NCBI RefSeq assembly: GCF_023703775.1
Contig: NZ_CP098514.1
Location: 2,143,998-2,207,997 of the forward strand
Direction: 5' to 3'
From: Haloplanus sp. GDY1
Lineage (GTDB): Archaea; Halobacteriota; Halobacteria; Halobacteriales; Haloferacaceae
DNA: 64,000 nt
Shown: in pieces, positions 56,983 to 64,000 of the stretch
How the letters are laid out: every line of letters starts with the position of its first letter
Position numbering within the stretch: the first letter of the stretch is position 1
The notes under the pieces: model-generated
The model's input: the letters and a program-made list of their open reading frames with translations, nothing else
Databases searched by the model: none
What the model was told of the DNA's origin: nothing
Made by a program: the position numbers and the translations under genes

Positions 56983-57698
56983 TGTTGCTCGAACTGGAGG
57001 ACGTCGTCAGCGGCTACGGTGACGCGATCATCGTCCACGGCGTCGACATGGAGATGACCGACGGCGAGATGGTCACGATCATCGGCCCGAACGGTGCCGG
57101 CAAGTCGACGCTCCTGAAGACGATCGTCGGCGTCGTCGAGGCCCGGGAGGGGACGATCCGGTTCGACGGTACCGACATCGCGGGGCTCCCCCCGGAGAAG
57201 GTCGTCGAACACGGCATCTGTTATGTCCGACAGGACGACAACATCTTCCCGAACCTCTCGGTCATGGAGAACCTGAAGATGGGGGCGTGGCCGGCCGAGG
57301 GTGAAGACTGGTTCGACTTCGACGAACGCCTCGAGGAGGTGTACGCCCAGTTTCCCGTCCTCGAAGAGCGCGCCGATCAGCGGGCGGGCGCCCTGAGCGG
57401 CGGGCAACAGCAGATGGTCGCGATGGGAACCGCGATGATCCTCGATCCGGACCTGCTCGTCCTCGACGAACCGTCGGCGGGGCTGGCGCCACAGCTCGTC
57501 GAGGAGGTGTTCCAGAAGATCGTCGAGATCAACGAGGCCGGAACGCCCGTGCTGATGGTCGAGCAGAACGCCCGGGCGGCGCTGAAGCGGTCCGACCGCG
57601 GCATCGTCCTCGACATGGGCGAGAACCGGTTCGAGGGAAGCGGCGAGGAACTGCTCGACAGCGACGAGGTGGCCGAACTCTACCTCGGCACCGACTGA
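56982..57698 (+). CDS. livF: Branched-chain-type amino acid ABC transporter ATP-binding protein (LivF-like)
   Basis: 238 residues. Walker A GPNGAGKST near 37, VRQDDNIFPNLSVMENLKMG near 84, signature LSGGQQQMVAMGTAMI near 137, Walker B LLVLDEPSAGLAPQL near 158, switch MVEQNARAAL near 190. Last gene of the Liv operon; dimerises with LivG. Confidence 0.93.
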   Translation: MLLELEDVVSGYGDAIIVHGVDMEMTDGEMVTIIGPNGAGKSTLLKTIVGVVEAREGTIRFDGTDIAGLPPEKVVEHGICYVRQDDNIFPNLSVMENLKMGAWPAEGEDWFDFDERLEEVYAQFPVLEERADQRAGALSGGQQQMVAMGTAMILDPDLLVLDEPSAGLAPQLVEEVFQKIVEINEAGTPVLMVEQNARAALKRSDRGIVLDMGENRFEGSGEELLDSDEVAELYLGTD

Positions 57699-57729
57699 CC
57701 GCCGGACGGGCGGGCCACCGTCTCCGGCG

Positions 57730-57737
57730 CTTTTAGT
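57730..57737 (+). promoter_or_regulatory. TATA-like box of the second metY gene
   Basis: CTTTTAGT centred 28 bases before the ATG at 57762, so the second MetY need not depend on the Liv promoter. Confidence 0.5.
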
Positions 57738-57761
57738 ACGGTCGCTTCCGAAGGCCGTCGC

Positions 57762-59066
57762 ATGGCAGACGAAGACGACGGAGACGGACCCGGATTCCAC
57801 ACGCGAAGCCTCCACGCCGGACAGTCGCCGGACCCATCGACGGGTGCCCGGGCACCGCCGATCTACCAGACCACGTCGTACGTCTTCGACGACGCCGACG
57901 ACGCCGCCGGCCAGTTCGCCCTCGAGAAGGAGGGGCACATCTACTCGCGGCTGATGAACCCCACCGTGGGGACGCTGCAGGAGCGCCTCGCCTCGCTGGA
58001 GGGCGGCGTCGGCGCCGCCGCCACCGCCTCGGGGATGGCCTCGCTGGACCTCGCCACCTTCCTGCTGGCCGAGGCGGGCGACAACGTCGTCACCGCGTCG
58101 GCGCTGTACGGCGGCACGTACACCTACTTCACCCACTCCGTCGAGCGCCGCGGGATCACGACCCGCTTCGTCGACACGCTCGATTACGACGCCTACGCCG
58201 AGGCCATCGACGACGACACCGCCTACGTCCACCTCGAAACGATCGGCAACCCCGCCCTCGTCACCCCGGACATCGAACGGGTCGCGGACATCGCCCACGA
58301 CCACGGCGTCCCGCTGCTCGTCGACAACACCTTCGCGACGCCGTACCTGTGCCGGCCGCTCGAACACGGGGCGGATCTGGTCTGGAACTCGACGACCAAG
58401 TGGCTCCACGGGTCGGGGTCGACCGTCGGCGGCGCCCTGATCGACGGCGGCACCTTCGACTGGGGGGCGTACGCCGAGGACTACCCCGAGATCGGCCAGT
58501 CGAACCCCGCGTACCACGGCGTCAACTTCCACGAGACGTTCGCCCCCGCGGGGTTCACCTACGCGGCCATCGCCCGCGGTCTGCGTGACCTGGGCAACAC
58601 GCAGTCGCCGTTCGACGCGTGGGTCACCCTCCAGAAACTCGAGTCGTTCCCGATGCGGATGGAGCGCCACTGCGAGAACGCGATGGCCGTCGCGGAGTTC
58701 CTCGACGACCACCCCGAGGTGGCGTGGGTCAACTACCCCGGCCTGGAGTCCCACGAAACCCACGGGACGGCGAGCGAATATCTGGAGGGGGGCTACGGCG
58801 GCATGATCACCTTCGGCCTCGCGGACGGCTACGAGGCGGCGAAGGGAACGGTCAACGAGGTGGAACTCGCCTCCCTGCTCGCGAACGTCGGCGACGCGAA
58901 GACGCTGGTGATCCACCCCGCCTCCACCACCCACCAGCAGTTGACCGACGAGGAACAGGAGGCCGCGGGCGTCACGCCCGACATGGTCCGCCTGTCGGTC
59001 GGTCTGGAGGACGTCGCGGACATCGTCGCCGACCTGGAGGGGGCCATCGACGCCGCGACCCGATAG
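57762..59066 (+). CDS. metY: O-acetylhomoserine sulfhydrylase-like enzyme (MetY), copy 2
   Basis: 434 residues, colinear with copy 1 over nearly its whole length (offset of 7 residues at the N-terminus), PLP lysine Lys213 in NSTTKWLHG. Differences include SRLMNPTVGTL for [11 protein letters not shown] and an extra segment after LIDGG (GQSNPAYHGVNFHETFAPAGFTYAA) typical of true O-acetylhomoserine sulfhydrylases. This suggests copy 2 is the canonical MetY and copy 1 a diverged partner (for instance cystathionine-type or different sulfur donor). Follows the Liv operon in the same direction. Confidence 0.9.
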   Translation: MADEDDGDGPGFHTRSLHAGQSPDPSTGARAPPIYQTTSYVFDDADDAAGQFALEKEGHIYSRLMNPTVGTLQERLASLEGGVGAAATASGMASLDLATFLLAEAGDNVVTASALYGGTYTYFTHSVERRGITTRFVDTLDYDAYAEAIDDDTAYVHLETIGNPALVTPDIERVADIAHDHGVPLLVDNTFATPYLCRPLEHGADLVWNSTTKWLHGSGSTVGGALIDGGTFDWGAYAEDYPEIGQSNPAYHGVNFHETFAPAGFTYAAIARGLRDLGNTQSPFDAWVTLQKLESFPMRMERHCENAMAVAEFLDDHPEVAWVNYPGLESHETHGTASEYLEGGYGGMITFGLADGYEAAKGTVNEVELASLLANVGDAKTLVIHPASTTHQQLTDEEQEAAGVTPDMVRLSVGLEDVADIVADLEGAIDAATR

Positions 59067-59106
59067 GGACCGACGATCCCGACGAGCGGGTGGCCGCCGG
59101 GACGCA

Positions 59107-59115
59107 GCTTTATAT
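59107..59115 (+). promoter_or_regulatory. TATA box of the small gene at 59139
   Basis: GCTTTATAT, about 28 bases before the ATG. Confidence 0.55.
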
Positions 59116-59138
59116 TCCCGCTGAGTGATAGGTGTGGC

Positions 59139-59411
59139 ATGACGGACGAGTCGTTCACCGACCCCGACGAGACGCACGACGAGTGGATCGACGTACGCAT
59201 GACCGATCCCGAGGAAGGGGAGTGGGACGTCGACGCCGTCGTCGTCGGGGGGCGAGTAGCGTACGTCGACCTCCGGATCAAGCCGGCGTTGCTGGCGGCG
59301 TTCGTCGACTGTCTGGTCGAGGACGTGAGCGACGACCGGGCGGAGGCGGTGCTGTCGGCGGTCGCGGAGCGCAACGGGATCGACCTCGGCGACGGCGGGA
59401 GCGACGAGTAG
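59139..59411 (+). CDS. Small acidic protein of unknown function
   Basis: 90 residues. Starts MTDESFTDPDETHDEWIDVRM; a beta-strand/helix core (VDAVVVGGRVAYVDLRIKPALLAAFVDCLVEDV) and helical tail (AEAVLSAVAERNGIDL). No family recognised. Convergent with serB; the 70-base gap contains CTATCGTAGCGAT, a 13-mer also found at the edge of the 23.6-kb palindrome, possibly by chance. Confidence 0.6.
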   Translation: MTDESFTDPDETHDEWIDVRMTDPEEGEWDVDAVVVGGRVAYVDLRIKPALLAAFVDCLVEDVSDDRAEAVLSAVAERNGIDLGDGGSDE

Positions 59412-59481
59412 CGCCGGTCGCGCTGTCGGCTATCGTAGCGATCGGAGGCGGCACCGACGGTGGTCACCGCGCGCCCGCGGG

Positions 59482-60120
59482 TCACTCCAGCAGTCCGCGC
59501 TCCTCGAACACCCGCGCCAGTCGGTCCATCGACGCCACCACCACGTCGCAGGCGGGACGCACCGCGGGCTTGGGGAGGAAGCCGACGGCCAGCCCCGCCA
59601 CCTCCAGCATCGGGAGGTCGTTGGCGCCGTCGCCGACGGCGACGGTCCGCGAGGGGGGCACGTCGACGTCGGCCGCCAGCGACTCCAGCGCCTCGTCTTT
59701 CGTCCCCTCGATCAGCGGCCCCTCGACGGCGCCGGTGAGGCGGCCGCCGCTCGCGGGCAGTCGGTTGGCGACGACGGTGTCGACGGTCACGCCCTCGCGT
59801 TCGAGGGCGCGGGCGACGCCGCGCTCGAACCCGCCGGTGAGGACGGCGGTGTGGTGGCCGGCGTCGTTCAGGCGGGCGAGCAGGTCGGCCGCACCCGGCC
59901 GGAGGCGGACCCCGTCGAACGCCGCCTCGGCGCGGTCCAGTTCCAGCCCCTCCAGCAGCGCCGCGCGTTCGCGCAGGCTCTCGGCGTAGCCGAGTTCGTC
60001 GTTCATCGCCCGTTCGGTGATGTCGGCCATGCGGTCGGCGACGCCGCGCTGCTCCCCGAGCAGGACCGTCATCTCGGAGTCCGAGAGCGTGCCGTCGAAG
60101 TCGAAGGCGACGAGTCGCAT
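59482..60120 (-). CDS. serB: Phosphoserine phosphatase (HAD superfamily)
   Basis: 212-residue HAD phosphatase. Nucleophile Asp8 in FDFDGTLSDSE (DxDGT), motif II TGGF near 94, Lys in EGTKDEAL near 140 (motif III) and GDGANDLPML near 163 (motif IV) are intact. Last step of serine synthesis. Divergent from the kinase-like gene, with serA beyond it. Start ATG at 60118-60120 because MRLVAFDFDGTL begins the fold. Confidence 0.9.
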   Translation of the reverse strand: MRLVAFDFDGTLSDSEMTVLLGEQRGVADRMADITERAMNDELGYAESLRERAALLEGLELDRAEAAFDGVRLRPGAADLLARLNDAGHHTAVLTGGFERGVARALEREGVTVDTVVANRLPASGGRLTGAVEGPLIEGTKDEALESLAADVDVPPSRTVAVGDGANDLPMLEVAGLAVGFLPKPAVRPACDVVVASMDRLARVFEERGLLE

Positions 60121-60169
60121 ACCGGTCCGTCGCCGGCCGAGGGTTTGAATCCCCCGACGACCGCGGCAA

Positions 60170-60177
60170 CGCTTATC
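60170..60177 (+). promoter_or_regulatory. TATA-like box of the kinase-like gene
   Basis: CGCTTATC upstream in the divergent gap; predicted transcript start near 60200 favours the ATG at 60221 over the earlier GTG at 60179. Confidence 0.4.
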
Positions 60178-60220
60178 AGTGTGCCGCCGGGGATACGACG
60201 TACGCCGGTCCCCCGTGTCC

Positions 60221-61258
60221 ATGTTCGACGTCCCTCGCCCGCTGAAACGGTGGTCGCTCGCGGCGACGGGCGTCGTCCTCGCCACGGTTCCGGTCGCCCG
60301 CCTGATCGTCGCCCCGGAAGGGGCGACGGCGCTGCTCGAGTGCGGCGTCCCCCTCCTGCTGTTCGGCGGCGTGACCTACGCGGGAGTGGCGTACGCCCGC
60401 CGGAAGCCGCCGGCGTTCACGGCCGTGGTGACGGGGTGGACGCTCTCGGTCGCCGCCGGGATGGTCGTGGTCGGGCTCTGGATCGTCACCCTCGCCCACC
60501 TCGACGCCACGGACCTCTCGTTCGGGGCGCTCGCGCCCGTGGTCACCTCCGTCGGCGCGGTCGCGGGCCTGTGGCTCGGGACGAACAGCGCGCGGTGGCG
60601 GGAACACGAGCGGGCGCTCCGCCGGAAACGGGAGCGGATCGACTTCCTGAACGAACTGCTCAGACACTACGTGTTGAACGCCGCGCAGGTGATCGTCGGC
60701 CGCGCGGACCTGCTCGCGGAGCGGACCGGCGACGCGGACGCGACGGTCGTCGCGGACGCGGGACGGCGGATGGCGCGACACGTCGAGCAGATGGGGGCGC
60801 TGATGTCGAACGAGGACGAGCCGTGGCCGGTCGACCTCGCGGCGGCGGTGGCGGAGGCGAACGCCGACTTCGGGGCGGACGCCCGCATCGTCGACCGGGT
60901 GCCCGAACCGACGCCGGTGCTGGCCGACGACGCCCTGGACGTACTGGTCGAGGGGCTGCTCTATCAGGCGGCCGACCGCGCGGACGACGGGGAGCCGACG
61001 ATCCGGATCGACGCGACCCGCACCGACCGCGGCGTGCGCCTGACCGTCGACGACGACGCCGCGGAGCCGGCCGTCGAGGCGGTCGACCCCTCGGCCATCG
61101 ACACCGAGGCCGGCGTCCTCCAGTTCCAGCAGTATCTCGTGGTGACACTGGCCGAGCGCTACGGCGGCGAGGTGACGGTGACCAACGAGGCGGAGGGCGC
61201 CCGGATCGAGGTGTGGCTCCCGGCACCCGAGGGCCACGGCACGTTTGGAAACCCTTAA
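60221..61258 (+). CDS. Membrane sensor protein with degenerate histidine-kinase domains
   Basis: 345 residues. Four hydrophobic segments (about 10-30, 38-55, 62-85, 98-115) then a dimerisation-type helix with FLNELLRHYVLNAAQVIVGRADLL (about 136-159), matching haloarchaeal HisKA where the usual HNLRN box reads HYVLN. The ATPase part keeps overall length but lacks the N-box Asn (VLVEGLLYQAADRA) and the DxGxG of the G1 box (LTVDDDAAEP). It may be inactive in ATP binding, or diverged. Sits between serB and serA; no response regulator adjacent. Confidence 0.72.
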   Translation: MFDVPRPLKRWSLAATGVVLATVPVARLIVAPEGATALLECGVPLLLFGGVTYAGVAYARRKPPAFTAVVTGWTLSVAAGMVVVGLWIVTLAHLDATDLSFGALAPVVTSVGAVAGLWLGTNSARWREHERALRRKRERIDFLNELLRHYVLNAAQVIVGRADLLAERTGDADATVVADAGRRMARHVEQMGALMSNEDEPWPVDLAAAVAEANADFGADARIVDRVPEPTPVLADDALDVLVEGLLYQAADRADDGEPTIRIDATRTDRGVRLTVDDDAAEPAVEAVDPSAIDTEAGVLQFQQYLVVTLAERYGGEVTVTNEAEGARIEVWLPAPEGHGTFGNP

Positions 61259-61260
61259 CA
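61253..61260 (+). promoter_or_regulatory. TATA-like box of serA
   Basis: CCTTAACA centred 27 bases before the ATG at 61284; it overlaps the last codons and stop of the kinase-like gene. Confidence 0.55.
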
Positions 61261-61283
61261 GCCGTCCTCGGGTCGGTTCGAGT

Positions 61284-62900
61284 ATGAGGGTACTCGTCAC
61301 GGACCCGATCGCCGACGCAGGGCTGGACCGGCTTCGCGATGCTGGCCACGAGGTGGAGACCGCCTACGAGGTGGAGGGGTCCGCCCTGCTGGACGCCGTC
61401 GCGGACGCCAACGCGCTCGTCGTGCGGTCGGGGACGGACGTGACCGAGGCGGTGTTCGAGGCGGCGCCGAACCTGATCATCGTCGGGCGGGCGGGCATCG
61501 GCGTCGACAACATCGACCTCGACGCCGCGACCGATCACGGCGTCATCGTCGCCAACGCGCCCGAGGGGAACGTCCGGGCGGCGGCGGAACACACCGTCGG
61601 GATGGCCTTCGCGACCGCCCGCTCCATCCCCCAGGCACACGCCCGCCTGCGGGCCGGCGAGTGGGCGAAAGGCGACTATCTCGGCACCGAACTCAACGGC
61701 AAGACGCTCGGCATCGTCGGCCTCGGGCGCGTCGGACAGGAGGTGGCGAAGCGACTGCGCTCGCTCGGGATGGACCTCGTCGCGTACGATCCGTACATCG
61801 GCCAGGAGCGGGCCGACCAGTTGGGCGCCGAACTCGCCGAGTTCGAGACCTGTCTGGAGCGTGCGGACTTCCTGACGGTCCACACGCCGCTGACGCCGGA
61901 GACCGAGGGGATGATCGGCACCGACGAACTCGCCCTGATGGACGGCGGTTACGTCGTCAACTGTGCGCGCGGCGGCGTCGTCGACGAGGCGGCGCTCGCG
62001 GCGGCGGTCGAGGACGGAACGCTCGACGGGGCCGCCATCGACGTGTTCGCGGACGAACCCGTCGACGCCGACAACCCGCTGCTCGCCGTCGACGACGTCG
62101 TCGTCACGCCCCACCTGGGCGCCGCGACGGAGGCGGCACAGGAACACGTCGCCACGAGCATCGCGGATCAGATCGTCGCCGCCTTCAACGACGAACCCGT
62201 CGCGAACGCGCTGAACGCCCCCTCCATCGACGAGAGCGCGTTCCCGCGCGTCCAGCCGTACATCGAACTCGCGGAGACGGCCGGCAAGGTCGCCGCCCAG
62301 ATGTTCGACGGCCGCATCTCCGAGGTCCGGGTGCGCTACGAGGGCGACATCGCGGAGGAGGACATCGAGTTCGTCACCGCGAGCGGGCTCAAGGGCGTCT
62401 TCGAGCCCCTGGAGTGGCAGGTGAACGCGGTCAACGCCCCGAAGATCGCCGAGGAGCGGGGCATCGAGGTGACCGAGGAGAAGACCCGACAGAGCGAGGA
62501 CTTCCAGAGCCTCGTCACCGTCACCGTCGGCGACGGCACCGACGAAGTCGGCGTGTGTGGCACGCTCTTCGCCGGCGACGACCCCCGGATCGTCCGCATC
62601 GACGGCTACCGGGTCGACGCCGTCCCCCACGGCCAGATGCTCGTCGTGCGCAACTACGACCGCCCCGGCGTGCTGGGCCTGATCGGGACCGTCCTCGGCG
62701 ACAACGACATCAACATCGCGGGGATGTTCAACGGCCGCGAGACGCTCGGCGGCGAGGCGATGACCGTCTACAACCTCGACGAGCAGGTTCCCGAGGCCGT
62801 CGTCGGGCAGATCCGGGCGGACGAGCGCATCATCGAGGTGAAACAGCTCACCCTCGGCGACGGCGAGGACGAGGGCGACACCGGGACCGCGGACGACTAG
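61284..62900 (+). CDS. serA: D-3-phosphoglycerate dehydrogenase
   Basis: 538-residue long-form SerA committing 3-phosphoglycerate to serine. Substrate/NAD domains (1-310): GRAGIGVDNIDLDAAT near 75, Rossmann GLGRVGQEV near 150, catalytic Arg in CARGGVVDEAAL near 235, Glu in VFADEPVD near 262, His in VTPHLGAAT near 282. Allosteric-substrate-binding (ASB) domain about 320-450 and C-terminal ACT domain from VVRNYDRPGVLG near 460, usually giving serine feedback. Shares CTAG with the convergent gene. Confidence 0.95.
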   Translation: MRVLVTDPIADAGLDRLRDAGHEVETAYEVEGSALLDAVADANALVVRSGTDVTEAVFEAAPNLIIVGRAGIGVDNIDLDAATDHGVIVANAPEGNVRAAAEHTVGMAFATARSIPQAHARLRAGEWAKGDYLGTELNGKTLGIVGLGRVGQEVAKRLRSLGMDLVAYDPYIGQERADQLGAELAEFETCLERADFLTVHTPLTPETEGMIGTDELALMDGGYVVNCARGGVVDEAALAAAVEDGTLDGAAIDVFADEPVDADNPLLAVDDVVVTPHLGAATEAAQEHVATSIADQIVAAFNDEPVANALNAPSIDESAFPRVQPYIELAETAGKVAAQMFDGRISEVRVRYEGDIAEEDIEFVTASGLKGVFEPLEWQVNAVNAPKIAEERGIEVTEEKTRQSEDFQSLVTVTVGDGTDEVGVCGTLFAGDDPRIVRIDGYRVDAVPHGQMLVVRNYDRPGVLGLIGTVLGDNDINIAGMFNGRETLGGEAMTVYNLDEQVPEAVVGQIRADERIIEVKQLTLGDGEDEGDTGTADD

Positions 62901-63220
62901 AGGCCGAAAAAGCGGGCGATGCGGCCGAGGGCGTCGTCGTCCGTGTCGGGCGGCGACACCTCGGCCCCGCCGTCGTCGGTCGGCGAGTCGGACGCCGACC
63001 CACACTCCCGCTGCCGTTCGAGCAACCGCTCGTACCGCTCGACGATCCGCTCGTTCTCGCGGCGCTGTTTCTCGACCGCGGCGCGGAGCGCCTCGTTTTC
63101 CCGCTCCAGTTCGGCGATGCGCGTGCGTGCGTCGGCGTCGGCAGCGGGGGAGTCGCGGGAGACCGACGGCCCGTCCCGCCCGCTGCTGACCGTCCCGGTC
63201 GGAAGGCCACTCGGAACCAT
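62897..63220 (-). CDS. Small coiled-coil protein of unknown function
   Basis: 107 residues: disordered Ser/Pro/Asp-rich ends around a single coiled coil (TRIAELERENEALRAAVEK and RRENERIVERYERLLERQ, about 34-72) and a short amphipathic tail GRIARFFGL. No DNA-binding basic region. Tail-to-tail with serA, sharing CTAG (62897-62900). Confidence 0.6.
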   Translation of the reverse strand: MVPSGLPTGTVSSGRDGPSVSRDSPAADADARTRIAELERENEALRAAVEKQRRENERIVERYERLLERQRECGSASDSPTDDGGAEVSPPDTDDDALGRIARFFGL

Positions 63221-63289
63221 GCGTGATACATGCTCACACGCGACGAAAAACCCCCGTCAGACGGCCGTCGGACGGTCGTCGACTCGCAA

Positions 63290-63298
63290 CGTATAGGT
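63290..63298 (+). promoter_or_regulatory. TATA-like box of the small gene at 63322
   Basis: CGTATAGGT, about 28 bases before the ATG. Confidence 0.5.
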
Positions 63299-63321
63299 GG
63301 CCGGCGGCCCGGCCCGGACAC

Positions 63322-63630
63322 ATGAGCGAGGACGACGACTTCCGAGCGACGGTCGCGGAGGGGTTCGAGTCACGGTTCGGCGCCGACGCCGAGACGGCGG
63401 CCGCCGCGGCGGCGGCGGCGGCGACGTTCCGCGACGAGGTGGCCGAGGACCTGACCGCCGACGAACTGCTCGACGCCGTCGCCGAGGCGGACGACTACGA
63501 GGGCTTCGCCCACCGGTACGACCTCGCCATCGGCGACCTGGCGGCCGACGACGAGGACTGCACCGACTCGCGGGCGTACCGGCTCGCCGGGTTCGACGAC
63601 CTGTCGGCCGATCCGGACATCGGCGCCTGA
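63322..63630 (+). CDS. Small acidic protein of unknown function
   Basis: 102 residues, acidic, with a run of nine alanines near residue 26 (ETAAAAAAAAATF) inside a predicted helix, then DLTADELLDAVAEADDYEGFAHRYDLAIGDL. No family recognised. Convergent with thrC. Confidence 0.6.
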   Translation: MSEDDDFRATVAEGFESRFGADAETAAAAAAAAATFRDEVAEDLTADELLDAVAEADDYEGFAHRYDLAIGDLAADDEDCTDSRAYRLAGFDDLSADPDIGA

Positions 63631-63636
63631 GCGCGG

Positions 63637-64000
63637 CTACTCCGCGAGGTGGTCCAGCACCGCCCCGACGTCGTTCGGGACGGGTTCGGGCTCGTTGCCG
63701 GCGGCGAAGGCCGCGTCGGGGTCCTTCAGCAGGTGGCCGGTCGTGAGACAGACCACCCGCTCGTCGTCGCCGACGACGCCCCGCTCCCGGAGTTTCCGGA
63801 GGCCCGCGACGGAGGCCGCGGAGGCGGGTTCGACGCCGACGCCCTCGGCCGCGAGCGACCGCTGGGCGTCGGTGATGGCCTCGTCGGAGACGGCCACGGC
63901 GGTGCCGCCCGTCTCTCGGATGCCCGGCAGCGCCTTCGGCGCGTTCACCGGGTTGCCGATGCGGATGGCGGTGGCGATGGTCTCGACCTCCGGCCACCGA
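63637..64000 (-). CDS. thrC: Threonine synthase, C-terminal part (cut by the window edge)
   Basis: The visible 121 residues run off the right edge: ETIATAIRIGNPVNAPKAL, then IRETGGTAVAVSDEAI and VCLTTGHLLKDPDAA, all typical of the C-terminal third of PLP-dependent threonine synthase (homoserine phosphate to threonine). The lysine-bearing N-terminal part lies outside the window. ThrC and the metX/metY genes compete for homoserine-derived substrates. Confidence 0.9.
   Translation of the reverse strand, partial: RWPEVETIATAIRIGNPVNAPKALPGIRETGGTAVAVSDEAITDAQRSLAAEGVGVEPASAASVAGLRKLRERGVVGDDERVVCLTTGHLLKDPDAAFAAGNEPEPVPNDVGAVLDHLAE

Noticed and set aside
56961-59177. 738-codon minus-strand open frame opposite livF and metY copy 2
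   Set aside because: Mirror frame of two clear enzymes; no motif.
59429-59442. GCTATCGTAGCGAT resembling the edge of the 23.6-kb palindrome
   Set aside because: Only 14 bases match and no inverted partner is present; a copy of the element is not supported.
60660-63005. 781-codon minus-strand open frame opposite serA
   Set aside because: Antisense of the highly conserved serA gene; translation is Val/Asp/His repeats typical of mirrored GC-rich codons.

Overview
The window is a gene-dense stretch (about 70% GC, no gap over 300 bases without a gene) of a chromosome from a halophilic archaeon of the class Halobacteria. The evidence is the strongly acidic proteins (Asp/Glu rich, few Lys), archaeal promoters with a TATA-like box about 27 bases before start codons that lack a ribosome binding site, archaeal or haloarchaeal genes (Hef helicase-nuclease, p27-autoantigen zinc-ribbon protein, plant-type 2Fe-2S ferredoxin with an acidic N-terminal extension, cytoplasmic Htr-type transducer), and Tat-dependent lipoproteins. 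I cannot fix the genus. No tRNA, rRNA, CRISPR array, insertion sequence or integrase was seen; it reads as core chromosome.

Layout. 1-3.7 kb: E1-beta and E2 of a 2-oxoacid dehydrogenase complex, then threonine ammonia-lyase. 4.0-14.6 kb: the most accessory-looking part, a putative amine uptake and catabolism cluster: a PotABCD-like ABC transporter, a bacterio-opsin-activator-like HTH regulator, a glutamine-synthetase-like ligase on the opposite strand, an aldehyde dehydrogenase translationally coupled to an M81 (MlrC-like) metallohydrolase, and an iron-containing alcohol dehydrogenase. 14.6-20.3 kb: one-carbon/glycine metabolism (both glycine decarboxylase subunits, serine hydroxymethyltransferase, dihydrolipoyl dehydrogenase, which can serve both glycine cleavage and the E1/E2 at the left edge). 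20.5-33 kb: housekeeping genes: 2Fe-2S ferredoxin, prepilin-type peptidase, three histidine genes (hisI, hisA, hisB), GlmM-type mutase, a D-2-hydroxyacid dehydrogenase, an ACT regulator, uracil phosphoribosyltransferase and several tiny membrane or zinc-ribbon proteins. 32-39 kb: CobW/COG0523 metallochaperone GTPase, a Get3/ArsA-like ATPase with a coupled small protein, CstA pyruvate/peptide transporter, cupin and unknowns. 39-49 kb: Hef, malate dehydrogenase, UvrC, a soluble chemotaxis transducer, an ABC-2 exporter. 49-63 kb: amino-acid genes: class V aminotransferase, metY-metX, a complete branched-chain-type (Liv) ABC transporter, a second MetY, serB, a degenerate histidine kinase, serA. 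The right edge cuts threonine synthase.

How the genes work together. Serine, glycine and one-carbon metabolism is unusually concentrated: serA, serB, a class V aminotransferase that could fill the phosphoserine aminotransferase step, glyA, gcvPA/gcvPB and lpd. Methionine synthesis from homoserine (metX, two metY) shares its right half with the Liv-type importer and with threonine synthase, which competes for the homoserine branch. The amine cluster would feed aldehydes and carboxylates into central metabolism. Non-coding features worth attention are a 76-bp near-palindrome between two convergent genes, a hairpin between the Liv binding-protein gene and its permeases, twin promoters sharing an 11-bp element, and several convergent gene pairs whose stop codons share CTAG or TTAG.
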